A DNA stretch of 64,000 nt, taken from positions 62,001 to 126,000 of the forward strand of contig JBBILX010000009.1 in assembly GCA_037444685.1 (NCBI GenBank), written 5' to 3'. Made by a program: the position numbers and the translations under genes. The notes under the pieces are model-generated. The model had not been told where the DNA came from and did not search any database. It saw nothing but the letters and a program-made list of their open reading frames with translations. The DNA is from UBA964 sp037444685. Lineage in GTDB: Bacteria; Pseudomonadota; Gammaproteobacteria; Steroidobacterales; Steroidobacteraceae. Within the stretch, counting starts at the first letter, position 1; every line of letters starts with the position of its first letter. Below are positions 16,970 through 25,688 of the stretch, one piece after another.

Positions 16970-18287
16970 GGCGCGGGCCGAGGGCGCGTCGCGGGTCGTG
17001 CTGCGGACGGCGGCCGCGACGCAGGCCATCGTGGCCGCGAGCATCCGGCGCCGCAACCGGGCGGAATGGCGTTTCCGCGCCTACGGCCTGCTCGCCGTCT
17101 CGGCCGGCATTGCTTTCGTGCTGTTCCTGTTTGGCACGATCATCGGTCAGGGCGTGTCGGTGTTCCGCCAGGCCTACGTCGAGCTCCCGATCTACCTCGA
17201 TCCCCAGATCATCGATCCCGATGGCACCCGTGCGGCAGAGGTGCTGCAGACCGCCGACTATCAGTCCCTGATCCGCAGCGCGCTGCGCGAGCGGTTCCCG
17301 GAAATCGAGGGCCGGCGCAACCTCCGCGAGCTGTACTCCATTATCAGCAGTGCGGCGTTCATCGACCTGCAGCGGCGTGTCGTCGCCGACCCGGCGCTCG
17401 TCGGCCAGCGGCTGCGCGTCGACCTGCTCGCCGACGACGCGGTCGACTCACTGCTCAAGGGGCGCACGTCGCGCGAGTCGCCGGAGCAGGAGCGCCGCCT
17501 GACCGATCAGCAGCTCGGCTGGATCGACGCGCTGGCTGCCGACGGCTCGCTGCGCCTGAAGTTCAACCGCGAGTTCTTCGGCAACGGCGATTCGCGCGAT
17601 CCCGAGCAGGCCGGCATCCGGGGGGCCCTGATGGGTTCGCTGCTGACACTGCTGATCACGCTGCTGCTGTCCTTCCCGATCGGCGTCGCGGCAGCGGTCT
17701 ATCTCGAGGAGTTCGCGCCGCGCAACCGCGTGACGGACATCATCGAGGTCAATATCAACAATCTGGCCGCCGTGCCATCGATCGTCTTCGGCCTGCTCGG
17801 TCTCGCGGTCTTCATCATCTTCTTCGGTCTGCCGCGCTCGGCGCCACTGGTCGGCGGACTCGTCCTGACGCTGCTGACGCTGCCGACCATCATCATTGCC
17901 TCGCGTGCGGCTTTGAAGGGCGTGCCGCCCTCGATACGCGAGGCTGCGCTCGGCATGGGTGCGTCGAAGATCCAGACCGTCGCGCACCACGTGCTGCCGC
18001 TCGCGCTGCCGGGCATGCTGACCGGGACCATCATCGGGATGGCTCGCGCCCTCGGCGAGAGCGCGCCGCTGCTCATGATCGGCATGGTCGCCTTCATCGT
18101 CGACGTGCCGCAGAGCGTGTTCGATTCGGCGACCGCGCTGCCGGTGCAGGTGTTTCTCTGGTCGGACCTGCCCGAGCGGGGGTTCGTCGAGCGGACTTCC
18201 GGGGCCATCATCGTGCTGCTGCTGTTCCTGCTGATCATGAACGCGACGGCGGTGATCCTGCGCAACCGGTTCGAGAAACGCTGGTGA
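16953..18287 (+). CDS. pstA: Phosphate ABC transporter permease PstA (long form)
   Basis: 444-residue permease, about 150 residues longer than E. coli PstA. A first helix (about 45-68) is followed by a large periplasmic insertion (about 70-215) with the charged, Leu-rich character of the N-terminal domain known from long PstA proteins (the DUF3333 type). The permease domain comes next, with the coupling loop SIREAALGMGASKIQTV near residue 330. GTG 16953 has GAGGAGG just upstream and starts inside pstC. Long PstC and long PstA occur together here, so the extra domains probably pair in the periplasm. Confidence 0.93.
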   Translation: MNSTSEARAEGASRVVLRTAAATQAIVAASIRRRNRAEWRFRAYGLLAVSAGIAFVLFLFGTIIGQGVSVFRQAYVELPIYLDPQIIDPDGTRAAEVLQTADYQSLIRSALRERFPEIEGRRNLRELYSIISSAAFIDLQRRVVADPALVGQRLRVDLLADDAVDSLLKGRTSRESPEQERRLTDQQLGWIDALAADGSLRLKFNREFFGNGDSRDPEQAGIRGALMGSLLTLLITLLLSFPIGVAAAVYLEEFAPRNRVTDIIEVNINNLAAVPSIVFGLLGLAVFIIFFGLPRSAPLVGGLVLTLLTLPTIIIASRAALKGVPPSIREAALGMGASKIQTVAHHVLPLALPGMLTGTIIGMARALGESAPLLMIGMVAFIVDVPQSVFDSATALPVQVFLWSDLPERGFVERTSGAIIVLLLFLLIMNATAVILRNRFEKRW

Positions 18288-18319
18288 ACGGCATGCAGAC
18301 CGTCACGCACAGGGAAGCC

Positions 18320-19192
18320 ATGAACGACGCAACCGAGCCGGGCAACGATCGTCAACCGGTGGCGACACCGGCCGCTACCCGATCCTCCGTGCCCTTGCCC
18401 CCCGGCCATACGACGGTCGGCACCGTGACCACCGAGACCCCCCTGATCACGTGTCGGGGCGTCAACGTCTTCTACGGTGACAAGCAGGCGATCCGCCACG
18501 TCAGCATCGACATAGCGCGCAAGCAGGTGCTGGCGATGATCGGTCCGTCGGGTTGCGGCAAGTCGACGTTCCTGCGTTGCATCAACCGTATGAACGACAC
18601 GATCCCGGGCGCTCGCGTCGAGGGCCACATCGCGATCGAGGGCCAGGACATCCACGACAAGTCGGTCGACGTCGTGCAACTGCGGGCCCGCATCGGCATG
18701 GTGTTCCAGAAGCCGAACCCGTTCCCCAAGTCGGTCTACGAGAACGTCGCCTACGGGCCGCGGATCCATGGCCTTGCGGGCGACCGCGCCGAGCTCGACG
18801 AGATCGTCCACACCAGCCTGCGTCGCGCCGGCCTGTGGGAGGAGGTCAAGGACCGCCTGCAGCAGCCTGGGACCAGCTTGTCCGGTGGGCAGCAGCAGCG
18901 CCTTTGCATCGCGCGCGCGATCGCCGTCAATCCGGAGGTCATCCTCATGGACGAGCCATGCTCGGCGCTGGATCCGATCGCGACTGCGCGCATCGAGGAC
19001 CTCATGGATGAGCTGCGCGAGAGCTATGCGATCGTCATCGTCACGCACTCGATGCAGCAGGCGGCCCGTGTCTCGCAGCGCACCGCATACTTCCATCTCG
19101 GCGACCTCATCGAGGTCGGGCCAACCGACAAGATCTTCACCAATCCCTCGCACAAGCTGACCGAGGACTACATCACGGGCCGGTTCGGCTGA
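18320..19192 (+). CDS. pstB: Phosphate ABC transporter ATP-binding protein PstB
   Basis: 290-residue ABC ATPase. Walker A is GPSGCGKST (about residue 75), the Q-loop QKPNPFP is characteristic of PstB, the signature is LSGGQQQR, Walker B is VILMDEPCSALD and the switch His is in THSMQQA. The first ~40 residues are a Pro/Thr-rich extension. ATG 18320 (AGGGA upstream) is chosen; ATG 18293 and GTG 18284 are in-frame alternatives, the latter overlapping pstA. It energises phosphate import with PstS, PstC and PstA and is followed by phoU. Confidence 0.95.
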   Translation: MNDATEPGNDRQPVATPAATRSSVPLPPGHTTVGTVTTETPLITCRGVNVFYGDKQAIRHVSIDIARKQVLAMIGPSGCGKSTFLRCINRMNDTIPGARVEGHIAIEGQDIHDKSVDVVQLRARIGMVFQKPNPFPKSVYENVAYGPRIHGLAGDRAELDEIVHTSLRRAGLWEEVKDRLQQPGTSLSGGQQQRLCIARAIAVNPEVILMDEPCSALDPIATARIEDLMDELRESYAIVIVTHSMQQAARVSQRTAYFHLGDLIEVGPTDKIFTNPSHKLTEDYITGRFG

Positions 19193-19229
19193 AGACACCG
19201 CCAGCCGGCCGTTGCAGGGGACCGAGGCC

Positions 19230-19934
19230 GTGAGGGTCGAGATCGAGGGTCACATCAGTCGAGCTTTCGACGGCGAGTTGTCGACGCTGCATGTGCGCGT
19301 CGTCGAGCTCGGCGGACTCGTGCTGTTACAGGTCCGCGAGGCCGCCAATGCCTACACCGAGTGGGACGAGCGGGCCGCGCGGTCGGTGCTCGAGCGCGAG
19401 CGTCAGGTCAACCGGTCGGAGGCCGAGATTGAGGCCGAGGCGCTGCAGCTGATCGCACGCCGCCAGCCCGTGGCCAGCGATCTGCGGGCGATTCTCGCGC
19501 TGACACGTGCGGTGGCCGAGCTCGAGCGTGCCGGGGACGAGGCCAAGAAGGTCGCGCTGACGGTGCTCGGCGCCGCCGGTCGCGTCGGGCAGAGGCCGGG
19601 CCCGGCGACGGCGCGCGACGCGCGGCATCTCGCGCATCTGGCGGTCAGCCTGGTGCGGCTCGCGCTCGAGGCGCTGGACCGGCTCGATTGCGGGGCCGCG
19701 AACGAGGTGCTCGCGCGCGATCGTGAGCTCGATGCCGAGTATGGCGACGGCATGCGTCGGCTGTTGACTCGTGCGATGGAGGATGCGCGCCAGTTCGGCG
19801 TCGCGCTCGAGGCAGCCTTCGTGCTCAAGTCGCTCGAGCGGATCGGCGATCATGCGCGCAACCTTGCGCGCTTCGTCCGCTCGATCGGCAGCGACCGCGC
19901 GGGCGTCAGTCCGCTTCCCGCAGCAGATCGTTGA
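19230..19934 (+). CDS. phoU: PhoU-like phosphate signalling protein (second copy)
   Basis: 234 residues from GTG 19230 (AGGGG at 19216-19220); TTG 19212 is an alternative. It keeps both PhoU repeats, with AVAELERAGDEAKKV in the first and KSLERIGDHARNL in the second. In the first repeat an Ala replaces the usual Met/Ile before GDE. It is the pst-linked copy and presumably the one contacting PstB/PhoR, while the copy at 265 is remote. Its last 29 bases overlap, tail to tail, the end of dapD on the other strand. Confidence 0.9.
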   Translation: MRVEIEGHISRAFDGELSTLHVRVVELGGLVLLQVREAANAYTEWDERAARSVLERERQVNRSEAEIEAEALQLIARRQPVASDLRAILALTRAVAELERAGDEAKKVALTVLGAAGRVGQRPGPATARDARHLAHLAVSLVRLALEALDRLDCGAANEVLARDRELDAEYGDGMRRLLTRAMEDARQFGVALEAAFVLKSLERIGDHARNLARFVRSIGSDRAGVSPLPAADR

Positions 19935-20739
19935 TGGAGGTCTTGGCGCGCGTCTGTGCATCCACGCGCTTGACGATGACCGCGCAGTAGAGTCCATATC
20001 GCCCATCCTTCGACGGCAGCGTGCCGGGTACGACCACCGAGCCAGCCGGCACGCGACCCTGCAGGATCTGGCCGGTCTCGCGGTCGTAGATCCGCGTGCT
20101 CTGTCCGATGTAGACCCCCATCGAGACGACCGACCCCTCCTCGACGATGACGCCCTCGACGATCTCGGAGCGAGCGCCGATGAAGCAGTTGTCCTCGATG
20201 ATCGTCGGATTGGCCTGCAGCGGCTCAAGTACGCCACCGATGCCGACGCCGCCGGAGAGGTGGACATTGCGGCCGATCTGTGCGCAGGAGCCTACAGTCG
20301 CCCAGGTGTCCACCATCGTGCCGGAGTCGACGTACGCACCGATGTTGACGTAAGAGGGCATCAGCACGACGTCCCGTCCGACGAAGGCACCCTTGCGGAC
20401 GATGGCGTCCGGCACCACGCGCGTGCCCGTAGCGCGCAGCGCAGTCTCGTCCATGCCGGCATACTTGAGCGGCACCTTGTCGAAGAAGCGGGTATGACCG
20501 GCCTCGACCGGCTGGTTGTCGTGTGCGCGGAAATACAGCAGCACCGCCTTCTTGAGCCACTGGTTGACCATCCAGCAGCCGTCGCGCTTCTCGGCGACGC
20601 GCAACTCGCCGCGATCGAGTCGGTCGAGTGTCTCGTCGAGCAGCGTGCGCAGCGAGCGGTCGATCGTGCGCGGATTGATCTCGGCGCGGCGCTCGAAGGC
20701 CGCCTCGATGGTCGCACGGACGTCGTCGAGTGAGCTCAT
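19906..20739 (-). CDS. dapD: 2,3,4,5-tetrahydropyridine-2,6-dicarboxylate N-succinyltransferase
   Basis: 277-residue left-handed beta-helix acyltransferase that succinylates tetrahydrodipicolinate in the lysine/peptidoglycan pathway. The N-terminal helical domain (about 1-100) is followed by hexapeptide repeats (about 105-235), including VMPSYVNIGAYVDSG and GVGIGGVLEPL, both typical of DapD. It is on the minus strand 10 bp downstream of dapC, so the two form an operon that supplies the substrates later handled by DapE. The 3' end overlaps the pst-linked phoU. Confidence 0.96.
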   Translation of the reverse strand: MSSLDDVRATIEAAFERRAEINPRTIDRSLRTLLDETLDRLDRGELRVAEKRDGCWMVNQWLKKAVLLYFRAHDNQPVEAGHTRFFDKVPLKYAGMDETALRATGTRVVPDAIVRKGAFVGRDVVLMPSYVNIGAYVDSGTMVDTWATVGSCAQIGRNVHLSGGVGIGGVLEPLQANPTIIEDNCFIGARSEIVEGVIVEEGSVVSMGVYIGQSTRIYDRETGQILQGRVPAGSVVVPGTLPSKDGRYGLYCAVIVKRVDAQTRAKTSINDLLREAD

Positions 20740-20749
20740 GTCGGTTCCT

Positions 20750-21946
20750 TCATCGTTGCTCGAGGAAAGAGCGGATGCGGGTCGCAGCCTCGACGCATTC
20801 GTCGACGGGAGCGACTAGCGAGATGCGTACGCGACCGCGACCCGGGTTGGCGCCGGCCGCGTCCCGTGCGAGATAGCTGCCAGGCAGCACGGTCACGTTC
20901 TGTTGCGCAAACAGTTCGCGTGCGAACTCGGTGTCGTCGCCCCCGACCCGGGGCCACAGGTAGAACGCACCGTCGGGTGCAGCAACGTCGAGCACGGGAG
21001 AGAGGATGCGCAGCACATGCGCGAACTTCTCGCGATACAGCGCGCGGTTGGCGGCGGCGTGGGAGTCCTCGCTCCAGGCCGCGGTGCTCGCATGCTGCAC
21101 CGGCAAGGACATCGCGCAGCCATGGTAGGTCCGGTAGAGCAGGAATCGCCCGAGCAGCGCGGGATCGCCGGCGACGAACCCGGAGCGCAGTCCGGGGACA
21201 CTCGAGCGCTTCGACAGGCTGTGGAACACGACACAGCGCTGGAAGCGGTCGCGGCCGGTCGCGAGCGCCGCCTCGAGCAACGACGGCGCCGGATGAGCCT
21301 CGTCGAGGTAGATGTCGGCATAGCACTCGTCGGCGGCGATCACGAAGTCGAAGCGCTCGGCGAGCTCGAGCGCGTGCTCGAGGTAGCGCCGCGAGAGGAT
21401 CGCGCCGGCCGGATTGCCGGGACTGCAGAGGAACAGTACCGCGCATCGGCGCCAGACCGACGCAGGCACGGCGTCGAGATCGGGGACGAAACGGGTCGCC
21501 TGCGTCGTCGCGAGGAAGTACGGCTCTGCTCCGGCGAGCAGCGCTGCGCCCTCGTAGATCTGATAGAAGGGGTTGGGCATCGCCACCAGGGCGCCGGCGC
21601 TCGCATCCACGGCGGCCTGCACGAAGGCGAACAGCGCCTCGCGGGTGCCATTGACGGGCAGCACCATGCGCTCGGGGTCGACCCGGCCGGCGCCGAGCCC
21701 GAAGCGGCGCTCGAGCCAGCCGGCACAAGCACGGCGCAGCGCGGCTGTGCCGATCGTGCTCGGATAGCTGCCGAGCGCGTCGAGGTGCGCGGCGAGCGTA
21801 TCGGCGACGAAGCGCGGCATCGGGTGCTTGGGCTCGCCGATCGACAGCGCGATGTGACGCAAGCCTGCCGGCCCGGCGACGCCGGCCAGCAGGGTGGCGA
21901 GCCGCTCGAAAGGATAGGCCTGCAGACGGTCGAGGCGCGGATTCAC
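20750..21946 (-). CDS. dapC: Succinyldiaminopimelate transaminase (PLP class I/II aminotransferase)
   Basis: 398-residue fold-type I aminotransferase. Visible motifs are SIGEPKHPMP near residue 36, NPFYQIYEGAA, CSPGNPAGA (about 175), the PLP-contacting Asp in AADECYADIYLDE and the Schiff-base Lys in SLSKRSSVPG (about 240). This combination, together with dapD immediately downstream, supports DapC rather than another aminotransferase. It lies 9 bp after glnD on the same strand. It converts N-succinyl-2-amino-6-oxopimelate and glutamate to N-succinyl-LL-diaminopimelate. Confidence 0.92.
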   Translation of the reverse strand: MNPRLDRLQAYPFERLATLLAGVAGPAGLRHIALSIGEPKHPMPRFVADTLAAHLDALGSYPSTIGTAALRRACAGWLERRFGLGAGRVDPERMVLPVNGTREALFAFVQAAVDASAGALVAMPNPFYQIYEGAALLAGAEPYFLATTQATRFVPDLDAVPASVWRRCAVLFLCSPGNPAGAILSRRYLEHALELAERFDFVIAADECYADIYLDEAHPAPSLLEAALATGRDRFQRCVVFHSLSKRSSVPGLRSGFVAGDPALLGRFLLYRTYHGCAMSLPVQHASTAAWSEDSHAAANRALYREKFAHVLRILSPVLDVAAPDGAFYLWPRVGGDDTEFARELFAQQNVTVLPGSYLARDAAGANPGRGRVRISLVAPVDECVEAATRIRSFLEQR

Positions 21947-21955
21947 GAGACGCCC

Positions 21956-24682
21956 TCAGGCCGCGCGGCGTTGTTCGAGCGCCGCGGTAAGCCTGGCCAC
22001 GAGCCGCTGCGCTGCCTGTTCGTCCAGTGGCCTGCTGTAGACGTCGGTGAGGTAGAAAACGTCCTCGGCGCGTTCGCCGACCGTGAGGATCTTCGCCGCG
22101 AGCAGCTCGACCCGCTCGGCGACCAGCACCTTGCCGATGTCGCAGAGCAGCCCGGGGCGGTCGCCGGCCGTCAGTTCGAGCACGGAGCGCTGGTTGCGCT
22201 CATCGACGCTGATCGAGATCTGCGTCGGCGTGTTGAACATGCGCACCTGGCGCGGCGCACGCCGCGACACGACCGGAGCATCGTCGGCCGGTGCCTGCAG
22301 CGAGGTCAGCAGCGCCTGCTCGATCTCGCGCCGACGCTCCTCGTCCTCGATCGGCGAGCCGTCGTCCTCGAGCACGTGGTAGACGTCGAGGCTGTGGCCA
22401 TCGTCGGTCGGAGTGATGCGCGCATCGACGATGTTGAGCCCGAGCTGGTCGAGCACCGCGGTCGTGCGGGCAAAGCCATGGCGACGCAGCGCCGCAAACG
22501 TCAGGAGCGCGGTTGTGCCGCGTTCGCTGCGAGTCTGCACCGAGACCACCGGTGCATCGACCTCGGCGGACTGTTCTTCGAGCTCGCGGGCCGAGAGCAC
22601 CTCGGTATGCCATGCGACCTCCTCGGGCGTGTGCCGGAGGAAGTAGGCGCCCGAGAGACGCGACCAGGTGCGGTCGATCTGCCCGGTCGGCACCGGCCGC
22701 GAGGCGAGCAGCGCCCGGGCCGCTTCCTGGGTCTCGCGCCGCAGCTCCTCGGCATCGATCGGTGACTCGAGGCCGCGGCGGAGGGCGCGCTTGACGCGCA
22801 GGTAAAAGTCGTGGAAGAGCGAGGCCTTCCACGAATTCCAGAGCTTCGGATTGGTACCGCGCACGTCCGCCGCGGTCAGCACGTAGAGATAGTCGAGATG
22901 CGTCTCGTCGCCGACGTGCCGGGCGAAGGCATTGATGACCTCGGGGTCCGAAATGTCCTGCTTCTGCGCAGTGATCGACAGTTGCAGATGGTTCCTGACG
23001 AGCCAGGCCACGACGCGCGCGTCGTAGCGCGACAGTCCCTGCTCGAGGCAGAACGCTTCGGCATCGACGGCACCGAGCTCAGAGTGGTCGCCGCCGCGGC
23101 CCTTGGCAATGTCATGGAACAGTGCGGCGAGGTAGACGATCTCGGGTTTCGGCAGCTGCTGCATGATCGCCGACAGCTGCGGCAGCTCGTGGTTGAAGCG
23201 CTCGATGGCAAGGCGGCGCAGGTTGCTGACGACGAACAGCGTGTGCGCATCGACGGTGTAGGCGTGGAACAGGTCGTACTGCATCCGCCCGACGATGCGG
23301 CCGAATGAGGGGATGTAGCGGCCGAGCACACCGTAGGTGTTCATTCGACGCAGCTCGTGCGTGACGCCAGCTGGCGCGCGCAGGATGTCGAGGAACAAGC
23401 GGTGGTTGCGCGGGTTCTGGCGGAACTCCTCGTCGATGAGCCAGAGGTGCCGGCCTATCGCGCGGATCGTCGAGGCGCGCACGCCACGGATCTCGGGGTT
23501 CTGCTGCAGCAGCACGAACAGTTCGAGGATGGACGGCGGATTGCGCGCGAACACTTCGTCGTTGACCGCTTCGAGGTAGCCGTTGCGGACCTGGAAGCGA
23601 GCATTGAGCGGGGTCGCCACGGCGTCGCCATCAAGGATTGCCTCGCGGAACAGCTGCAGCAGCAGTTCGTTGAGCAGCATCACGTCCATGACGGTGCGGT
23701 AGTAGCGCTGCATCAGCTGCTCGACCGCCAGCGTGAAACTCGCGTCCTCGTAGCCGAAGGTCTTCGCCAGCCTGGTCTGGTGATCGAACAGCAGCCGGTC
23801 CTCGCGGCGTCCGGTCAGCACGTGCAGTCCGAAGCGCACGCGCCAGAGGAATGACTGGGCATTCTTCAGGCGGCGCAGCTCGGACGGCGTCAGGAAGCCC
23901 AGTGAGGCCAGCTCGTCGAGCGTAGCCGCGCCGAAGTGGCGCTTGGCGACCCAGGCGATCGTCTGTATGTCGCGCAGGCCGCCAGGCCCGGTCTTGACGT
24001 TCGGCTCGAGGTTGTAGGCCGTGTCATGCGCCTTGCGGTGGCGTTCGGTCTGCTCCTCGACCTTGGCCTCGAAGAACTCCTTGACGGGCCAGATCCGCTC
24101 CGGCGCGAGCGCCGCGCGCATCGCCTCGCAGAGCGCGGCGTTGCCGGCAACCGGACGTGCCTCGATCAGCGTGGTCATGACGCTGACATCGGCGGCACTC
24201 TCGCTGACGCATTCATCGATCGTCCGCATGCTGTGGCCGACCTCGAGACCGATGTCCCAGAGGAACGCCACGAGCTTCTCCACCCGTGCGCGCCCGATCT
24301 CTTCGAGCGGCTCGGGCACGAGGATCAGGATGTCGACGTCCGAACAGGGGTGGAGCTCACCGCGGCCATAGCCGCCGACGGCGACGAGTGCTGCCCGCGC
24401 CATGACCGTGCCGGGCGCCGCCTCGAGCTTCTCGCGCCACACTTCGCGGAGCACGACGTCGAGGAGTCGCGCGCGGGCGTGGACCAGCGTCTCGACCGGT
24501 TCCTCGGCGAGAAACTTGGCCTTGAGTTCCTCCTGGGCCTCGCGCACGGCGCCGCGGTATGCCTCGGCGGTGTGGCCGGCTGTGGCGAGGGCGCCGGGCA
24601 GGGTCTCGAGCAGCGGCCAGCGGAAGTCGCCGGCGGCCTCGCGTGGCCCGGGTGCGAACGGTTCGACCTCGAAGCTCGTCAT
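21956..24682 (-). CDS. glnD: Bifunctional uridylyltransferase/uridylyl-removing enzyme GlnD
   Basis: 908-residue nitrogen sensor acting on PII proteins. The N-terminal nucleotidyltransferase domain has GGYGRGELHPCSDVDILI near residues 100-118. A GlnD helical linker follows, then the HD hydrolase domain with LFHDIAKGRGGDHSELG (about 530), and two ACT domains at the C terminus (about 720-790 and 835-905) that sense glutamine. The start is the ATG at 24682, sharing one base with the map stop codon. The map-glnD-dapC-dapD order is known from gammaproteobacteria. Confidence 0.96.
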   Translation of the reverse strand: MTSFEVEPFAPGPREAAGDFRWPLLETLPGALATAGHTAEAYRGAVREAQEELKAKFLAEEPVETLVHARARLLDVVLREVWREKLEAAPGTVMARAALVAVGGYGRGELHPCSDVDILILVPEPLEEIGRARVEKLVAFLWDIGLEVGHSMRTIDECVSESAADVSVMTTLIEARPVAGNAALCEAMRAALAPERIWPVKEFFEAKVEEQTERHRKAHDTAYNLEPNVKTGPGGLRDIQTIAWVAKRHFGAATLDELASLGFLTPSELRRLKNAQSFLWRVRFGLHVLTGRREDRLLFDHQTRLAKTFGYEDASFTLAVEQLMQRYYRTVMDVMLLNELLLQLFREAILDGDAVATPLNARFQVRNGYLEAVNDEVFARNPPSILELFVLLQQNPEIRGVRASTIRAIGRHLWLIDEEFRQNPRNHRLFLDILRAPAGVTHELRRMNTYGVLGRYIPSFGRIVGRMQYDLFHAYTVDAHTLFVVSNLRRLAIERFNHELPQLSAIMQQLPKPEIVYLAALFHDIAKGRGGDHSELGAVDAEAFCLEQGLSRYDARVVAWLVRNHLQLSITAQKQDISDPEVINAFARHVGDETHLDYLYVLTAADVRGTNPKLWNSWKASLFHDFYLRVKRALRRGLESPIDAEELRRETQEAARALLASRPVPTGQIDRTWSRLSGAYFLRHTPEEVAWHTEVLSARELEEQSAEVDAPVVSVQTRSERGTTALLTFAALRRHGFARTTAVLDQLGLNIVDARITPTDDGHSLDVYHVLEDDGSPIEDEERRREIEQALLTSLQAPADDAPVVSRRAPRQVRMFNTPTQISISVDERNQRSVLELTAGDRPGLLCDIGKVLVAERVELLAAKILTVGERAEDVFYLTDVYSRPLDEQAAQRLVARLTAALEQRRAA

Positions 24683-25488
24683 CAGCCAGTGGCTCCGAGC
24701 GCCGCCAGCGTGGTCCGCCGCACCGGCGCGCCGCGGCGGCCGAGCGTCAGCACCTCGACGCCGCTGCCCGTCACGAGCACCGTGTGCTCCCACTGCGCCG
24801 AGAGTGAATGGTCACGCGTCACCACGGTCCAGCCGTCCGGCAGCAGGCGCACGTGGCGCTTGCCGGCGTTGATCATCGGTTCGATCGTGAAGGTCATGCC
24901 GGGGCGCAGCTCGATGCCGACTCCGGGCTCGCCGTAGTGCAGGACCTGCGGATCCTCGTGATAGACGCGTCCGATGCCGTGACCGCAGTACTCGCGCACG
25001 ACCGAGAAGTGATGCGACTCGACGAAGCTCTGTATGGCGTGTCCGATGTCGCCGAGCCTGGCCCCTGGCCGGACCATCTCGATGCCGCGCCACATCGCCT
25101 CGAAGCAGGTTTCGACGAGTTTGCGGGCGTGCGGCGTCGGGGTGCCGACGAAGTACATCCGGCTCGTGTCGCCGTGGTAGCCGTTGTGGATCACGGTGAC
25201 GTCGATGTTGACGATGTCGCCGGCCTTCAGACGCCTGTCATCCGGAATGCCGTGGCAGACGACGTGATTGACCGACGTGCAGATCGTCTTGGGGAAGCCG
25301 CGGTAGTTGAGGTTGGCCGGCACGGCCTTCTGGACCTTGACGATGTGGTCGTGGCAGATCCGGTCGAGCTCGGCGGTCGTGACGCCCGGCACCACGTGGT
25401 CGGTGATCACGTCGAGGACCTCGGCGGCGAGCCGACCGGCTTCGCGCATCCACTGCTGTTCCTCGGCGGTCTTGATCGTCACGGGCAT
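24682..25488 (-). CDS. map: Type I methionine aminopeptidase
   Basis: 268-residue pita-bread metallopeptidase removing initiator Met from nascent proteins. The five metal ligands are visible: D in NIDVTVIHNGYHGD (two Asp), H in CGHGIG, E in TIEPM and E in QWEHTV. The start is ATG 25488 (MPVTIKTAEEQQ). The frame extends 67 codons upstream into the shared promoter region, but that part is not family-like and includes the promoter of rpsB. It is divergent from rpsB, as in many gammaproteobacteria. Confidence 0.96.
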   Translation of the reverse strand: MPVTIKTAEEQQWMREAGRLAAEVLDVITDHVVPGVTTAELDRICHDHIVKVQKAVPANLNYRGFPKTICTSVNHVVCHGIPDDRRLKAGDIVNIDVTVIHNGYHGDTSRMYFVGTPTPHARKLVETCFEAMWRGIEMVRPGARLGDIGHAIQSFVESHHFSVVREYCGHGIGRVYHEDPQVLHYGEPGVGIELRPGMTFTIEPMINAGKRHVRLLPDGWTVVTRDHSLSAQWEHTVLVTGSGVEVLTLGRRGAPVRRTTLAALGATG

Positions 25489-25538
25489 GGGGCTTCCGCT
25501 GCGCCCGATCGCCCTGCCAGGCGGGTCGGCGTAAGGCG

Positions 25539-25567
25539 TTGTTCGGACGGGAACTTCATGGTATAAA
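25539..25567 (+). promoter_or_regulatory. Sigma70-type promoter for rpsB-tsf
   Basis: TTGTTC (25539-25544), 17-bp spacer, TATAAA (25562-25567), followed by a leader of roughly 110 bp with the ribosome site AGGAG eight bases before the rpsB ATG. It lies within the 200-bp gap between the divergent map and rpsB genes. Confidence 0.65.
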
Positions 25568-25688
25568 GCGCGGCCTTTTTTGGCAACGAAACCACACGCG
25601 CATCGACACACCGCTGGCTGGGTGTTCCGGAGTCCGCTCCGGGATGGCCAGCGGGATGCGCGGAGGCCCAACCCGACAGGAGTCGACA

